DNA of 64,000 nt, taken from Streptomyces yangpuensis. GTDB taxonomy: Bacteria > Actinomycetota > Actinomycetes > Streptomycetales > Streptomycetaceae. The position numbers and the translations under genes were made by a program. Positions 17,644 to 27,486 of this stretch are shown piece by piece (position 1 is the stretch's first letter; every line of letters begins with the position of its first letter). The notes beneath the pieces were generated by a model. It worked only from the letters and a program-made list of their open reading frames with translations. It was not told the DNA's origin and ran no database searches. The stretch lies in assembly GCF_001005295.1 (NCBI RefSeq), contig NZ_LBMK01000001.1, forward strand, positions 86,595 through 150,594, read 5' to 3'.

Positions 17644-19083
17644 ATGACCTCAGTGCAGGTCGAGCAGCAAGGCAACACGCCCGGCGAGGGCACTCAGGGC
17701 GACGGCGGCGAGGGGTACCACCGCACGCTCGGCGCCCGCCAGATCCAGATGATCGCGATCGGCGGAGCCATCGGCACCGGCCTCTTCCTGGGCGCCGGCA
17801 AGGCGATCTCCAAGGCGGGCCCCAGCCTGATCCTGGCGTACGCGATCGCGGGCCTGGTCATCTTCATCATCATGCGGGCCCTGGGCGAGCTGCTCATGTA
17901 CCGGCCCGTCTCCGGCTCCTTCTCGGACTACGCCCGCGAGTTCCTGGGCCCGTTCTGGGGCTACGTCACCGGCTGGACGTACTGGCTGTTCTGGGTGGTC
18001 ACCGGCATCACCGAGGTCACCGCCGCCGCGCAGTACATGTCGTACTGGACCCACGACAGCTTCCCGCAGTGGGCCTACGCGCTGATCTTCACGGTCATCC
18101 TCTACGGCGCCAACCTGATCTCCGTGAAGCTCTTCGGTGAGCTGGAGTTCTGGTTCTCCATGGTCAAGGTCACCGCCATCGTCGGCATGATCCTGATCTG
18201 CGCCGGCATCCTCACCATCGGCTTCTCCGACGCCGCCGAGACCGCTTCCGTCGCCAACCTCTGGAACGACGGCGGCTTCTTCCCCAAGGGCATCGGCGGC
18301 ACGCTGATGACCCTGCAGATCGTGATGTTCGCCTTCCTCGCGGTCGAGCTGGTCGGCGTCACCGCCGGCGAGTCCAAGGACCCCGAGAAGACCCTGCCCA
18401 AGGCCATCAACACCGTGCCGTGGCGCATCGCCGTCTTCTACGTCGGCGCGCTCATCATGATCCTCTCGGTCGTCCCGTGGACGCACTTCCAGCCGGGCGT
18501 CTCGCCCTTCGTCGCCGCCTTCGAGCGCATGGGCCTGGGCATCGGCGCCGCGATCGTCAACTTCGTCGTCCTGACCGCCGCCCTGTCCTCCTGCAACTCC
18601 GGCATGTACTCCACCGGCCGCATGCTGCGCGACCTCGCGCTCAACGGCCAGGGCCCGAAGGTCTTCACCAGGCTCACCAGGAGCGGCACCCCGCTCATCG
18701 GCACCACCTTCAGCGCCTCGCTGATGCTCGTGGGCGTCTGGATCAACTACGTCGCCCCCGGCAAGGCCTTCGACTACGTCGTCTCCTTCGCCACCATCTC
18801 CGGCATGTGGGCCTGGATCATGATCCTGGTCTGCCAGATCCGATACCGGGCCAAGGCCGACCGCGGCGAGCTGCCCGGCTCGAAGTTCAAGGCGCCCGGC
18901 GCCCCGTACACGAGCTGGTTCGCCCTGGCCTTCATCGGCATGGTCATCGTGATGATGGGCGCCGACAAGGACGCCCGCGTCTCGCTGTACTGCGCCCCGC
19001 TGTGGGGGATGATCCTCGGCGTCGCCTACCTGGTCATGAAGAACCGCGACCCGCGCGGCGCGGCCTTCACCAAGGCCTCGTAG
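17644..19083 (+). CDS. Amino acid permease (APC superfamily, AAT type)
   Basis: A 479-residue cytoplasmic-membrane transporter with about twelve helices. The first helix has the family consensus QIQMIAIGGAIGTGLFLGAG, followed by GPSLILAYAIAG and the conserved EL-containing segment MRALGELLMYRPVSGSFSDYA. Further signatures are GWTYWLFWVVTGITEVTAAA and GVTAGESKDPEKTLPKAINTVPWRI. This matches H+-coupled permeases of the AAT group (GabP, AroP and ProY relatives). The exact amino acid cannot be told from sequence alone. Start at ATG 17644. Single gene with its own upstream region and a terminator downstream. Confidence 0.93.
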   Translation: MTSVQVEQQGNTPGEGTQGDGGEGYHRTLGARQIQMIAIGGAIGTGLFLGAGKAISKAGPSLILAYAIAGLVIFIIMRALGELLMYRPVSGSFSDYAREFLGPFWGYVTGWTYWLFWVVTGITEVTAAAQYMSYWTHDSFPQWAYALIFTVILYGANLISVKLFGELEFWFSMVKVTAIVGMILICAGILTIGFSDAAETASVANLWNDGGFFPKGIGGTLMTLQIVMFAFLAVELVGVTAGESKDPEKTLPKAINTVPWRIAVFYVGALIMILSVVPWTHFQPGVSPFVAAFERMGLGIGAAIVNFVVLTAALSSCNSGMYSTGRMLRDLALNGQGPKVFTRLTRSGTPLIGTTFSASLMLVGVWINYVAPGKAFDYVVSFATISGMWAWIMILVCQIRYRAKADRGELPGSKFKAPGAPYTSWFALAFIGMVIVMMGADKDARVSLYCAPLWGMILGVAYLVMKNRDPRGAAFTKAS

Positions 19084-19090
19084 GAGCGGT

Positions 19091-19115
19091 TCCCGGCCGC
19101 CTGCCGCGGCCGGGA
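19091..19115 (+). terminator. Terminator after the permease
   Basis: Perfect 10-bp stem TCCCGGCCGC / GCGGCCGGGA with a CTGCC loop, 7 bp after the stop. Confidence 0.75.
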
Positions 19116-19148
19116 GCCCTGCTCCCGTGGACACTCTGTCCACCATGC

Positions 19149-19185
19149 GGGCCCTTCCGTACCACTCATCGGTACGGGAGGGCCC
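19149..19185 (+). promoter_or_regulatory. Strong hairpin just upstream of the JAMM protease gene
   Basis: A 15-bp stem with one wobble (GGGCCCTTCCGTACC / GGTACGGGAGGGCCC) and loop ACTCATC ends 20 nt before the ATG at 19206. It may be a second terminator for the permease, or a leader structure affecting translation of the protease gene. Confidence 0.55.
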
Positions 19186-19205
19186 GGCTGCTTATCCTGT
19201 CGCTC

Positions 19206-19628
19206 ATGCTGACCCTCACCCAGGCCCTGTACGACCGGATCGTCGAGCACGCCCGCCAGGACCACCCCGACGAGGCGTGCGGTGTCGTGGCCGGCCCGGC
19301 GGGCACCGGCCGCCCCGAGCGGTTCATCCCGATGCTCAACGCGGCCCGCTCGCCCACGTTCTACGAGTTCGACTCGAAGGATCTCCTGAAGCTCTACCGC
19401 GAGATGGACGACCGCGACGAGGAGCCGGTGATCGTCTACCACTCGCACACCGCGACCGAGGCCTACCCCTCGCGCACCGACGTCACCTACGCGAACGAGC
19501 CGGGCGCGCACTACGTGCTCGTCTCCACGGCCGACAAGGACGGGCTCGGAGAGTTCCAGTTCCGCTCGTACCGCATCGTCGACGGGGTGATCACCGAGGA
19601 GGAAGTGCAGGTCGTAGCGGCCTACTGA
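19206..19628 (+). CDS. mec: JAMM/MPN+ zinc protease, Mec-like (CysO-cysteine hydrolase)
   Basis: A 140-residue JAB1/MPN metalloprotease. The zinc site is complete: E23 in HPDEACGVVAG, then H79-S-H81 and, eight to eleven residues on, S89 and D92 in YHSHTATEAYPSRTD. In mycobacteria the orthologue Mec releases cysteine from the CysO carrier after CysM has attached it. The same three genes occur here in order (protease, carrier, CysM), which makes this role likely. The carrier in this window ends with two residues after its di-glycine, so the protease may also trim the carrier before activation, as JAMM proteins do in some sulfur-carrier systems; this is inference. Confidence 0.92.
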   Translation: MLTLTQALYDRIVEHARQDHPDEACGVVAGPAGTGRPERFIPMLNAARSPTFYEFDSKDLLKLYREMDDRDEEPVIVYHSHTATEAYPSRTDVTYANEPGAHYVLVSTADKDGLGEFQFRSYRIVDGVITEEEVQVVAAY

Positions 19629-19693
19629 CCACCATGTGAGCAGAAGGCGTCCACGATGCGGGATCACACTCCAAACCGGGGACCGGGAATCGT

Positions 19694-19705
19694 TAACATG
19701 ACCGC
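19694..19705 (+). promoter_or_regulatory. Candidate -10 for a leaderless cysteine leader transcript
   Basis: TAACAT (19694-19699) lies exactly seven bases before the ATG at 19706, the spacing expected if transcription starts on the A of the ATG. The -35 region is poor. No ribosome site precedes that ATG, consistent with leaderless initiation. Confidence 0.45.
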
Positions 19706-19813
19706 ATGGTTCCCCACGACGTGAGCATCGAGACGCCCGGCAGGCTGCTGCTCGTGGCGCGGCTGCACGTCGATCTGTGCCGCCTCGCCAGCGCCATCTG
19801 TCCTGCCGCCTGA
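19706..19813 (+). CDS. Putative cysteine-responsive leader peptide
   Basis: A 35-residue ORF upstream of cysO. It ends with LHVDLCRLASAICPAA, matching short peptides annotated as putative leader peptides in many Streptomyces genomes upstream of sulfur and cysteine genes (pattern HVDLCR...C). It contains two cysteine codons near its end, so ribosome stalling under cysteine shortage could control the downstream cysO-cysM genes. Mycobacteria are known to use leaderless cysteine-rich upstream ORFs this way. The ATG at 19706 or the GTG at 19721 could start it. It is too short for normal gene callers. Confidence 0.65.
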   Translation: MVPHDVSIETPGRLLLVARLHVDLCRLASAICPAA

Positions 19814-19909
19814 GCACCAGAGCCCCCTCGCGCGGGGGGCCGACGAACCGCGCGCCCGATTCCCCCGCACACGCACACCTGCCTACGTCCTGACGACTGG
19901 AGCCCAGCC

Positions 19910-21138
<1,229 letters not shown>

Positions 21139-21149
21139 CCACACTTCGC

Positions 21150-21250
21150 CTCGATCGCCGGCGTTCGAGGGTCTGGTCCGGGCAGCGCCCGGCCTTCCAG
21201 CCCCGCCGGCGTTTGAGGCGCGGGTCCGGGCAGCGCCCGGGAAACGGAGA
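21150..21250. repeat. Dispersed GC-rich intergenic element, copy 2
   Basis: Holds CAGCCCCGCCGGCGTTTGAG GCGCGGG at about 21199-21224 and a degenerate second core (ATCGCCGGCGTTCGAGG) near 21155, each followed by TCCGGGCAGCGCCCGG. It fills the gap between cysM and the convergent DUF488 gene. Confidence 0.75.
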
Positions 21251-21312
21251 AAGGGCGGGGCGGGGAGAAGCTCCGCGCAGCGGCACCGCGCCCCGGTCCG
21301 GGCGGAGCCCGG

Positions 21313-21693
21313 TCAGTCCGACAGCCGCTCCGCGAGGATCGCCGCATGGCTGGAGCCCGGGTCCTTGACGGCCGTCAGCAGCGTCACCGGCCCACCCCCG
21401 ACCAGCCCGCGCAAGCGACCGAGCTCCGCCACCGCCGCCGGCTCCGCCAGCTCCGCCTCGTACCGCTGCCGGAACTCACCGGCCGGCCCCCCGTCGTGGA
21501 ACCACTTCCGCAGCTCCGTCGACGGGGTGACCGCCTTCGGCCACACGTCCACCTCCGCCGCCGCCTTCGACAGGCCCCGCGGCCACAGCCGGTCCACGAG
21601 GACCCGCAGCCCGTCCGCCTCCGGCTCCGGCGGGTCGTACACCCGCCGCAGGCGGATCTCCGGCTTCTCGGGCCGCTCCGGCCGTCCAGGCAT
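21313..21693 (-). CDS. DUF488 family protein
   Basis: A 126-residue protein. The core IRLRRVYDPPEPEADGLRVLVDRLWPRGLSK followed by VDVWPKAVTPSTELRKWFHD and FRQRYEAEL is diagnostic of DUF488. The segment VTLLTAVKDPGSSHAAIL resembles the family's phosphatase-like loop but without the cysteine seen in some members. Function unknown; members are small soluble proteins. Its ATG (21693) overlaps the stop of the upstream membrane protein as TGATG, so the two are likely co-translated. Confidence 0.9.
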   Translation of the reverse strand: MPGRPERPEKPEIRLRRVYDPPEPEADGLRVLVDRLWPRGLSKAAAEVDVWPKAVTPSTELRKWFHDGGPAGEFRQRYEAELAEPAAVAELGRLRGLVGGGPVTLLTAVKDPGSSHAAILAERLSD

Positions 21694-22112
21694 CACCGAC
21701 CGCCTCCCAGCCCCTTGATCTCGTCCCAGATCGCCGGGTCCAGCATCCCCAGCCGCGCCCGGAAGTCCCACAGCGACACCTCGTCCGGCCGGTCCGCCTC
21801 CAGGAAGGCCGCCCGCCCCTGCGCCCCCACCGTCCCCGGGGGCAGCGGGATCACCCCGGCCCGCCGGTCGTCGTACTTCGCGGTGATCCACGCGACCCGC
21901 GCCCGGTGCTCCCGTACCGGGCCCACGCCCAGGACCAGGCAGGTCCGCCCGTCCGCCAGAGTCCACAGCTCACCGGGCTGCGGGTGCGGCGGCCGGCCGG
22001 TGCCGTGCGCGGGCGGGGTCCGGCGGGGGACACCCAGCCGCCCCCCGGCGATCAGCATCACCAATGCCAGAGCCACGACCGCGGCCACCGCGGGCCACCA
22101 GGACGTGTCCAT
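21693..22112 (-). CDS. Membrane-anchored PemK/MazF-like protein
   Basis: A 139-residue protein with one N-terminal transmembrane helix (WWPAVAAVVALALVMLIAGG) and a soluble domain. That domain begins PQPGELWTLADGRTCLVLGVG, followed by ARVAWITAKYDDRRAGVIPLPPG, FLEADRPDEVSLWDFRARLG and LDPAIWDEI. The PGE(I/L)W opening and the CLVL strand resemble PemK/MazF-type SH3-like barrels. Anchoring makes a classical toxin role doubtful, and no antitoxin gene is beside it. Start at ATG 22112 directly before the helix. Coupled to the DUF488 gene. Confidence 0.75.
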   Translation of the reverse strand: MDTSWWPAVAAVVALALVMLIAGGRLGVPRRTPPAHGTGRPPHPQPGELWTLADGRTCLVLGVGPVREHRARVAWITAKYDDRRAGVIPLPPGTVGAQGRAAFLEADRPDEVSLWDFRARLGMLDPAIWDEIKGLGGGR

Positions 22113-22307
22113 GTTTCGACCGTAGCCGCGCGGGGAGGCCCCGGCACGACAACGTCCGTGCCCACCGTCGCTCCCCCGGGTGACAGCGCAGGTGATTCCC
22201 CCCACAACGGCCTGCCGCGGAGGAGCGACCGGACGTTTCGCGCCTTACGCTCGACCCACGCACGGCCCGCATTCCGTCCACGGACCGTCCACGGAGGTTC
22301 ACGCTCC

Positions 22308-23060
22308 ATGAAGCTCACCGTCGTCGGCTGTTCGGGGTCGTTCCCGTCCGCGGAATCGGCCTGTTCGAGCTACCTCGTCGAGGCCGACGGCTTCCGGCTG
22401 CTGCTCGACATGGGCAACGGCGCCCTCGGCGATCTCCAGCGCCACTGCGGTCTCTACGACCTCGACGCGATCTTCCTGAGCCATCTGCACGCCGACCACT
22501 GCATCGACATGTGCGCGTACTTCGTCGCCCGCTTCTACCGCCACGAGGGCGGCCGCTGCGGCACCATCCCCGTCTTCGGTCCCGAGGGCACCGAGAAGCG
22601 TCTGACCACGGCCTACGACGACGTCCCGGACGAGCGGTCGATGAGCGAGGTCTTCGACTTCCGCACCCTGAAGCCGGGGAGCTTCGAGATCGGCCCCTTC
22701 CAGGTCCGCACCGAGCGGGTCGCCCACCCCGTCGAGTCGTACGCCATCCGCGTCGAGCACGGCGGCCGCTCGCTCACCTACTCCGGGGACACCGGCGTCT
22801 GCCCCGAGCTGGGCCGGCTCGCCGAGGGCGCCGACCTCTTCCTGTGCGAGGCGTCCTTCACGCACGGCAAGGAGGACATCCCGGACCTCCACCTCAACGG
22901 CCGCGAGGCGGGCGAGTACGCGCACGCCGGCGGCGTCGGGCGGCTCGTCCTCACCCACATCCCGCCGTGGACGGACCCCGCGCAGAACCTCGCCGACGCC
23001 CGCGCGGTCTACGACGGCCCGGTCGACCTGGCGTACGCGGGCGCGGTCTACGAGGTCTGA
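22308..23060 (+). CDS. MBL-fold metallo-hydrolase
   Basis: A 250-residue metallo-beta-lactamase-fold hydrolase. It begins MKLTVVGCSGSFPSAESACSS and has the zinc motif SHLHADHCIDM (HxHxDH). Further ligands fall in VAHPVESYAIRVEHGGRSLTYSGDT and LTHIPPWTDP. The arrangement resembles RNase Z/phosphodiesterase-like members, but at this size and without the RNase Z exosite the substrate is unknown. A GGAGG site precedes the ATG. Single gene, ended by a terminator shared with the convergent PTS gene. Confidence 0.92.
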   Translation: MKLTVVGCSGSFPSAESACSSYLVEADGFRLLLDMGNGALGDLQRHCGLYDLDAIFLSHLHADHCIDMCAYFVARFYRHEGGRCGTIPVFGPEGTEKRLTTAYDDVPDERSMSEVFDFRTLKPGSFEIGPFQVRTERVAHPVESYAIRVEHGGRSLTYSGDTGVCPELGRLAEGADLFLCEASFTHGKEDIPDLHLNGREAGEYAHAGGVGRLVLTHIPPWTDPAQNLADARAVYDGPVDLAYAGAVYEV

Positions 23061-23132
23061 GCACCACCGCTCCATCGCGCCCCCGATCCATCGCGCCCCC
23101 GCGCGCCCGCGCCACCGCGCCCCACGGACGAA

Positions 23133-23170
23133 GAAGCCCCCGCCCTCCCGGAAGGGAGAGCGGGGGCTTC
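23133..23170. terminator. Bidirectional terminator
   Basis: Stem GAAGCCCCCGC / GCGGGGGCTTC enclosing an inner CCCTCCCGGAAGGGA hairpin, between convergent genes. Confidence 0.85.
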
Positions 23171-23186
23171 GGCGAGGGTGCGGGGC

Positions 23187-24461
23187 CTACTTGGCCTCGG
23201 CCTTCTCCATCTCGGCGATCTCCTCGTCGGACTCACGGCCCGGCGTGGGGAGGTTGAACTTGGTGATCGCGAAACGGAACCCGAAGTAGTAGACGGCTCC
23301 GAAGACCAGACCGATCGGGATGATCATCCAGGGGTTGGTCGCCTTGCTCCAGCCGAGGCCGAGGTCGATCAGACCCGCGGAGAAGGTGAAGCCCGCGTGG
23401 ACCCCGAGCGCCCAGGTGATCGCCATGGAGAGGGCGGTCAGGATCGCGTGGATCGCGTACAGCACCGGCGCGATGAACATGAAGGAGAACTCGATGGGCT
23501 CGGTGACACCCGTGACGAACGAGGTGAGCGCGAGCGAGACCATCATGCCGGTGACGGCCTTGCGGCGCTCCGGGCGGGCGGTGTGCGCGATGGCCAGGGC
23601 GGCGGCCGGGAGGCCGAACATCATGATCGGGAAGAAGCCCGTCATGAACAGACCGGCGTCCGGGTCACCGGCGAAGAAGCGGTTCAGGTCACCGTGGACG
23701 ACCTCGCCGGCGGCGTTGGTGAAGTCACCGATCTGGAACCAGGCGACGGTGTTGACGAACTGGTGCATGCCGATCGGGATCAGCGCGCGGTTGATGGCAC
23801 CGAAGACACCGGCGCCCGCGGCGCCCAGACCGGTCATCCACTCACCGAAGTTGGAGATGACCTCGCCGATCGGCTCCCAGACCAGACCGAAGAACACACC
23901 GGCGAAGACACCGACGAAGGCCATGATGATCGGGACGAGACGGCGGCCGTTGAAGAAGCCGAGCCAGTCCACCAGCTTGGTGCGGTGGTAGCGCTGCCAC
24001 AGGACCGCGGCGAGCAGACCCATGACGATGCCGCCGAGAACTCCCGGGTTGTTATACGTCGCGGCGACGTCGACACCCTTGTTCTCGGTCGTGTTGATGA
24101 CGGCCTCGGTCACCGGGAAGGCGGTGAGGACGTTCTTGTAGACGAGGAAGCCGACGAGCGCGGCGAGCGCCGTGGAACCGTCCGCCTTCTTGGCGAAACC
24201 GATGGCCACGCCGATGCAGAACAGCAGCGGCAGGTTCGCGAAGACGGCGTCACCGGCTGTGGCGAACACCGTGGCGACCTTGCCCCAGCCGAGGCCGTCC
24301 TTGCCGAAGACGTCCGGCTGGCCGAGACGCATCAGGATGCCGGCGGCGGGCAGGACGGCGATGGGCAGCTGGAGGCTGCGGCCGACCTTCTGCAGACCCT
24401 GGATCAGGCCGGCTCCTCGCTTCTTGGCGGGCGGCGCAGCGGCGTCAGTAGCCGTACTCAT
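23187..24461 (-). CDS. nagE2: PTS EIIC, N-acetylglucosamine-type permease
   Basis: A 424-residue integral membrane EIIC protein that imports GlcNAc with phosphorylation. Family parts are GLQKVGRSLQLPIAVLPAAGIL, PLLFCIGVAIGFAKKADGSTALAA, LVDWLGFFNGRRLVPIIMAF, LNRFFAGDPDAGLFMTGFFPIMM and the conserved GVTEPIEFSFMF loop that holds the sugar-binding Glu. No EIIB or EIIA domain is fused; the EIIB is the separate nagF gene at 26265. The ATG at 24461 follows GGAGGAAG. A pair of dre-like operators lies just upstream (24559-24586). The E2 label follows my memory of the S. coelicolor order and is less certain than the function. Confidence 0.93.
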   Translation of the reverse strand: MSTATDAAAPPAKKRGAGLIQGLQKVGRSLQLPIAVLPAAGILMRLGQPDVFGKDGLGWGKVATVFATAGDAVFANLPLLFCIGVAIGFAKKADGSTALAALVGFLVYKNVLTAFPVTEAVINTTENKGVDVAATYNNPGVLGGIVMGLLAAVLWQRYHRTKLVDWLGFFNGRRLVPIIMAFVGVFAGVFFGLVWEPIGEVISNFGEWMTGLGAAGAGVFGAINRALIPIGMHQFVNTVAWFQIGDFTNAAGEVVHGDLNRFFAGDPDAGLFMTGFFPIMMFGLPAAALAIAHTARPERRKAVTGMMVSLALTSFVTGVTEPIEFSFMFIAPVLYAIHAILTALSMAITWALGVHAGFTFSAGLIDLGLGWSKATNPWMIIPIGLVFGAVYYFGFRFAITKFNLPTPGRESDEEIAEMEKAEAK

Positions 24462-24558
24462 AACTTCCTCCGGGGAGCAAGGCGCCGCCAAGGGGGTTGA
24501 GCCTGGGGGACGGCGACGTCTCAGAAAGGGGGGAACACGCCGCCGGGGGAAGCGGTCG

Positions 24559-24586
24559 TGGTCTACACCAATCGTGGTGTAGACCA
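24559..24586 (-). promoter_or_regulatory. Paired dre-like sites (DasR operator) upstream of nagE2
   Basis: TGGTCTACACCA (24559-24570) and its exact inverse TGGTGTAGACCA (24575-24586), 4 bp apart. Both match the known DasR recognition element (core TGGTCTAGACCA). DasR is the GntR-family repressor of GlcNAc and chitin genes in Streptomyces. They lie about 100 bp upstream of the nagE2 start, where the promoter should be. Confidence 0.85.
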
Positions 24587-24663
24587 GTTGTAGCACGGTG
24601 AGGGATAGATAAGGAACCTTCGTTTTCCTGTGGCCTGGGTCACATGTGACGGGGCGTGCGAAA

Positions 24664-24689
24664 GGCCCCCGGATCGTGATCCGAGGGCC
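24664..24689 (-). terminator. Terminator after the upstream PTS gene
   Basis: Stem GGCCCCCGGATC / GATCCGAGGGCC (one mismatch) with a GT loop, 38 bp downstream of the nagE1 stop on the minus strand. Confidence 0.65.
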
Positions 24690-24726
24690 CTTGACGGGCC
24701 GGTCCGGGCCCTGTTCCGAAGCGGCC

Positions 24727-26022
24727 TCAGGCCTTGGTGTTCTCCGCCTGCATCGCCTCGATCTCCTCGTCCGACTCCCGGCCCGGCGTGGGGATGTCGA
24801 ACTTCGTGATCGCGAAGCGGAAGACGACGTAATAGACGACGGCGAAGCCCAGCCCGATCGGAATGATCAGCCACGGCTTCGTGGCCAGCCCCCAGTTGAT
24901 GACGTAGTCGATCAGACCCGCCGAGAAGCTGAAGCCGTCGTGGACGCCGAACGCCCACGTCACCGCCATCGACACGCCCGTCAGCACCGCGTGCACCGCG
25001 TACAGCGCCGGAGCGACGAAGAGGAAGGAATACTCCAGCGGTTCGGTGATCCCGGTGACGAACGAGGTCAGCGCCACCGACAGCATCAGCCCGCCGACCT
25101 CCTTGCGCCGCTGCGGCTTCGCACAGTGCGTGATCGCCAGAGCCGCCGCCGGCAGCGCGAACATCATGATCGGGAAGAAGCCGGTCAGGAACAGGCCCGC
25201 ATCCGGGTCGCCGCTGAGGAACATGTTGATGTCGCCGTGCACCACCTCGCCGTCCGGCTTGGTGTAACTGCCGAACTGGAACCACACCGGCACGTTCAGG
25301 AACTGGTGCAGGCCGATCACCAGCAGCGCGCGGTTCGCGACGCCGAAGATCCCCGCACCCCAGTAGTCCAGGCCCACCAGCCAGTCGGAGAAGCTCTCCA
25401 GCGCGGCACCGATCGGCGGCCAGACCCACAGGCACAGCGCGGCGAACGCGATCGCCACGAAGGCCATGATGATCGGGACGAGCCGGCGGCCGTTGAAGAA
25501 GCCGAGCCAGTCCACCAGCTTCACCCGGTGGTAGCGCTGCCAGAACCAGGCGGCCAGCAACCCCATGACGATGCCGCCGAACACCCCCGGATTCTGGAAG
25601 GTGTACTGGGCGAAGGTCTCGTCCGGCCCCAGACACCCGCCCCCCACGTCCTTCGTACCGTCCGGGCAGGGCACGGGGAACGCGCGCAGCACGCTGCGGT
25701 AGACGAGGAAGCCGGCCACCGCCGCCAGCGCCGTCGAGCCGTCCGCCTTCTTCGCCATCCCGATCGCGACGCCGACACAGAAGAGGAGCGGCAGCCCGAG
25801 GTCCGCGTTGAGCAGGGCGCCGCCCGCGGCGGCCATCACCTTGGCGATCTGGGGCCACACACCGGTGCCCTCGGCGTCGATCAGCCCCAGCCGGTTCAGG
25901 ATGCCCGCCGCCGGCAGGACCGCGATCGGCAGCTGCAGGCTCCGCCCCATCTTCTGCAGCCCCTGGTAAAGGGTGTTGCGCCGCGACGGTCGCGGTACTG
26001 CGGCGGCGCTGCTCGCACTCAT
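24727..26022 (-). CDS. nagE1: PTS EIIC, second N-acetylglucosamine-type permease
   Basis: A 431-residue EIIC paralogue of the neighbouring gene, sharing GLQKMGRSLQLPIAVLPAAGIL, DWLGFFNGRRLVPIIMAF, MFLSGDPDAGLFLTGFFPIMMF and GITEPLEYSFLF. It differs mainly by an insert with two cysteines after the fourth helix region (PCPDGTKDVGGGCLGPDETF). Start at ATG 26022 with GGGAGA upstream; an earlier in-frame ATG would add residues from the promoter region. A dre site lies upstream at 26090-26109 in the gap shared with divergent nagF. Two EIIC genes with one EIIB is the known Streptomyces layout. Confidence 0.92.
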   Translation of the reverse strand: MSASSAAAVPRPSRRNTLYQGLQKMGRSLQLPIAVLPAAGILNRLGLIDAEGTGVWPQIAKVMAAAGGALLNADLGLPLLFCVGVAIGMAKKADGSTALAAVAGFLVYRSVLRAFPVPCPDGTKDVGGGCLGPDETFAQYTFQNPGVFGGIVMGLLAAWFWQRYHRVKLVDWLGFFNGRRLVPIIMAFVAIAFAALCLWVWPPIGAALESFSDWLVGLDYWGAGIFGVANRALLVIGLHQFLNVPVWFQFGSYTKPDGEVVHGDINMFLSGDPDAGLFLTGFFPIMMFALPAAALAITHCAKPQRRKEVGGLMLSVALTSFVTGITEPLEYSFLFVAPALYAVHAVLTGVSMAVTWAFGVHDGFSFSAGLIDYVINWGLATKPWLIIPIGLGFAVVYYVVFRFAITKFDIPTPGRESDEEIEAMQAENTKA

Positions 26023-26089
26023 CGGCGTCTCCCTGACCGGCACAGGTTTTTGCATGCGGCTTTTTGGATGCGGCAGCAGTTGCGTGCAC

Positions 26090-26109
26090 ACTGGTGTAGA
26101 CCAGTTGTG
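26090..26109. promoter_or_regulatory. dre-like site between nagE1 and nagF
   Basis: ACTGGTGTAGACCAGT core (inside 26090-26109), a near-perfect DasR box, in the 242-bp gap between the divergent EIIC and EIIB genes. It probably represses one or both until GlcNAc-derived glucosamine-6-phosphate releases DasR. Confidence 0.85.
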
Positions 26110-26264
26110 GGCAGGTTGCTGCTGATCGTCATCATTCGGCAGGGACCGGACACGCGCTCGCGTAGATGGGCCAACCGTGCGTTACCGTGACAACGCGGGC
26201 CGTGCGGAGGGCTCCATGTTCCGGCCGCTGAGACTCGTTCTTCGCATCACTCAGGGAGAAACAC

Positions 26265-26498
26265 ATGGCCACCAAGGCTGAGAAGATCGTCGCCGGGCTC
26301 GGCGGCATCGAGAACATCGAAGAGGTCGAGGGCTGCATCACCCGCCTGCGCACCGAGGTCATCAACCCCGACCTCGTCGACGAAGCCGCCCTCAAGGCCG
26401 CCGGCGCCCACGGCGTCGTCCGGATGGGCACCGCGGTCCAGGTCGTCATCGGCACCGACGCCGACCCGATCGCCGCCGACATCGAAGACATGATGTGA
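26265..26498 (+). CDS. nagF: PTS EIIB, N-acetylglucosamine
   Basis: A 77-residue free-standing EIIB domain. KAEKIVAGLGGIENIEEVEGCITRLRTEV carries the phosphorylated cysteine C24 in the EGCITRLR motif, and AHGVVRMGTAVQVVIGTDADPIAADIEDMM completes the fold. It passes phosphate from EIIA to the sugar carried by the neighbouring EIIC permeases. No EIIA (Crr) is present in the window. A GGGAGA site precedes the ATG; a terminator follows. Confidence 0.95.
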   Translation: MATKAEKIVAGLGGIENIEEVEGCITRLRTEVINPDLVDEAALKAAGAHGVVRMGTAVQVVIGTDADPIAADIEDMM

Positions 26499-26575
26499 TC
26501 CGGTGACCGGGACTCCCTGAGTCCGGGCCGCTCGGCCCCGAACACCACCGAGCACCCGCAGCACCCGCATCACCC

Positions 26576-26609
26576 GAAGACCCCGTCCCGCAACCCGGAC
26601 GGGGTCTTC
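26576..26609 (+). terminator. Terminator after nagF
   Basis: Perfect 13-bp stem GAAGACCCCGTCC / GGACGGGGTCTTC with an 8-nt loop. Confidence 0.85.
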
Positions 26610-26640
26610 GCGCTGCCGGCCACCCACTAGGCTCGGACAC

Positions 26641-27366
<726 letters not shown>

Positions 27367-27486
27367 CCGACAACCACCGGCAACCGCAACACGCCCCCCG
27401 GCGTCCCTACGGGCAACGGGCGCACGGTGGCACCACCGTGCGCCCGCACCCGTCCGCCTCCGTACACGTCCTCTCGGGAGAACCGC

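Noticed and set aside
21693..22112. Active toxin of a type II toxin-antitoxin pair
   Set aside because: No antitoxin gene beside it, and the domain is membrane anchored; only a PemK-like resemblance is claimed.
24646..26190. Plus-strand 514-codon frame opposite nagE1
   Set aside because: Arg/His/Asp-rich antisense frame; the minus strand encodes a complete EIIC.
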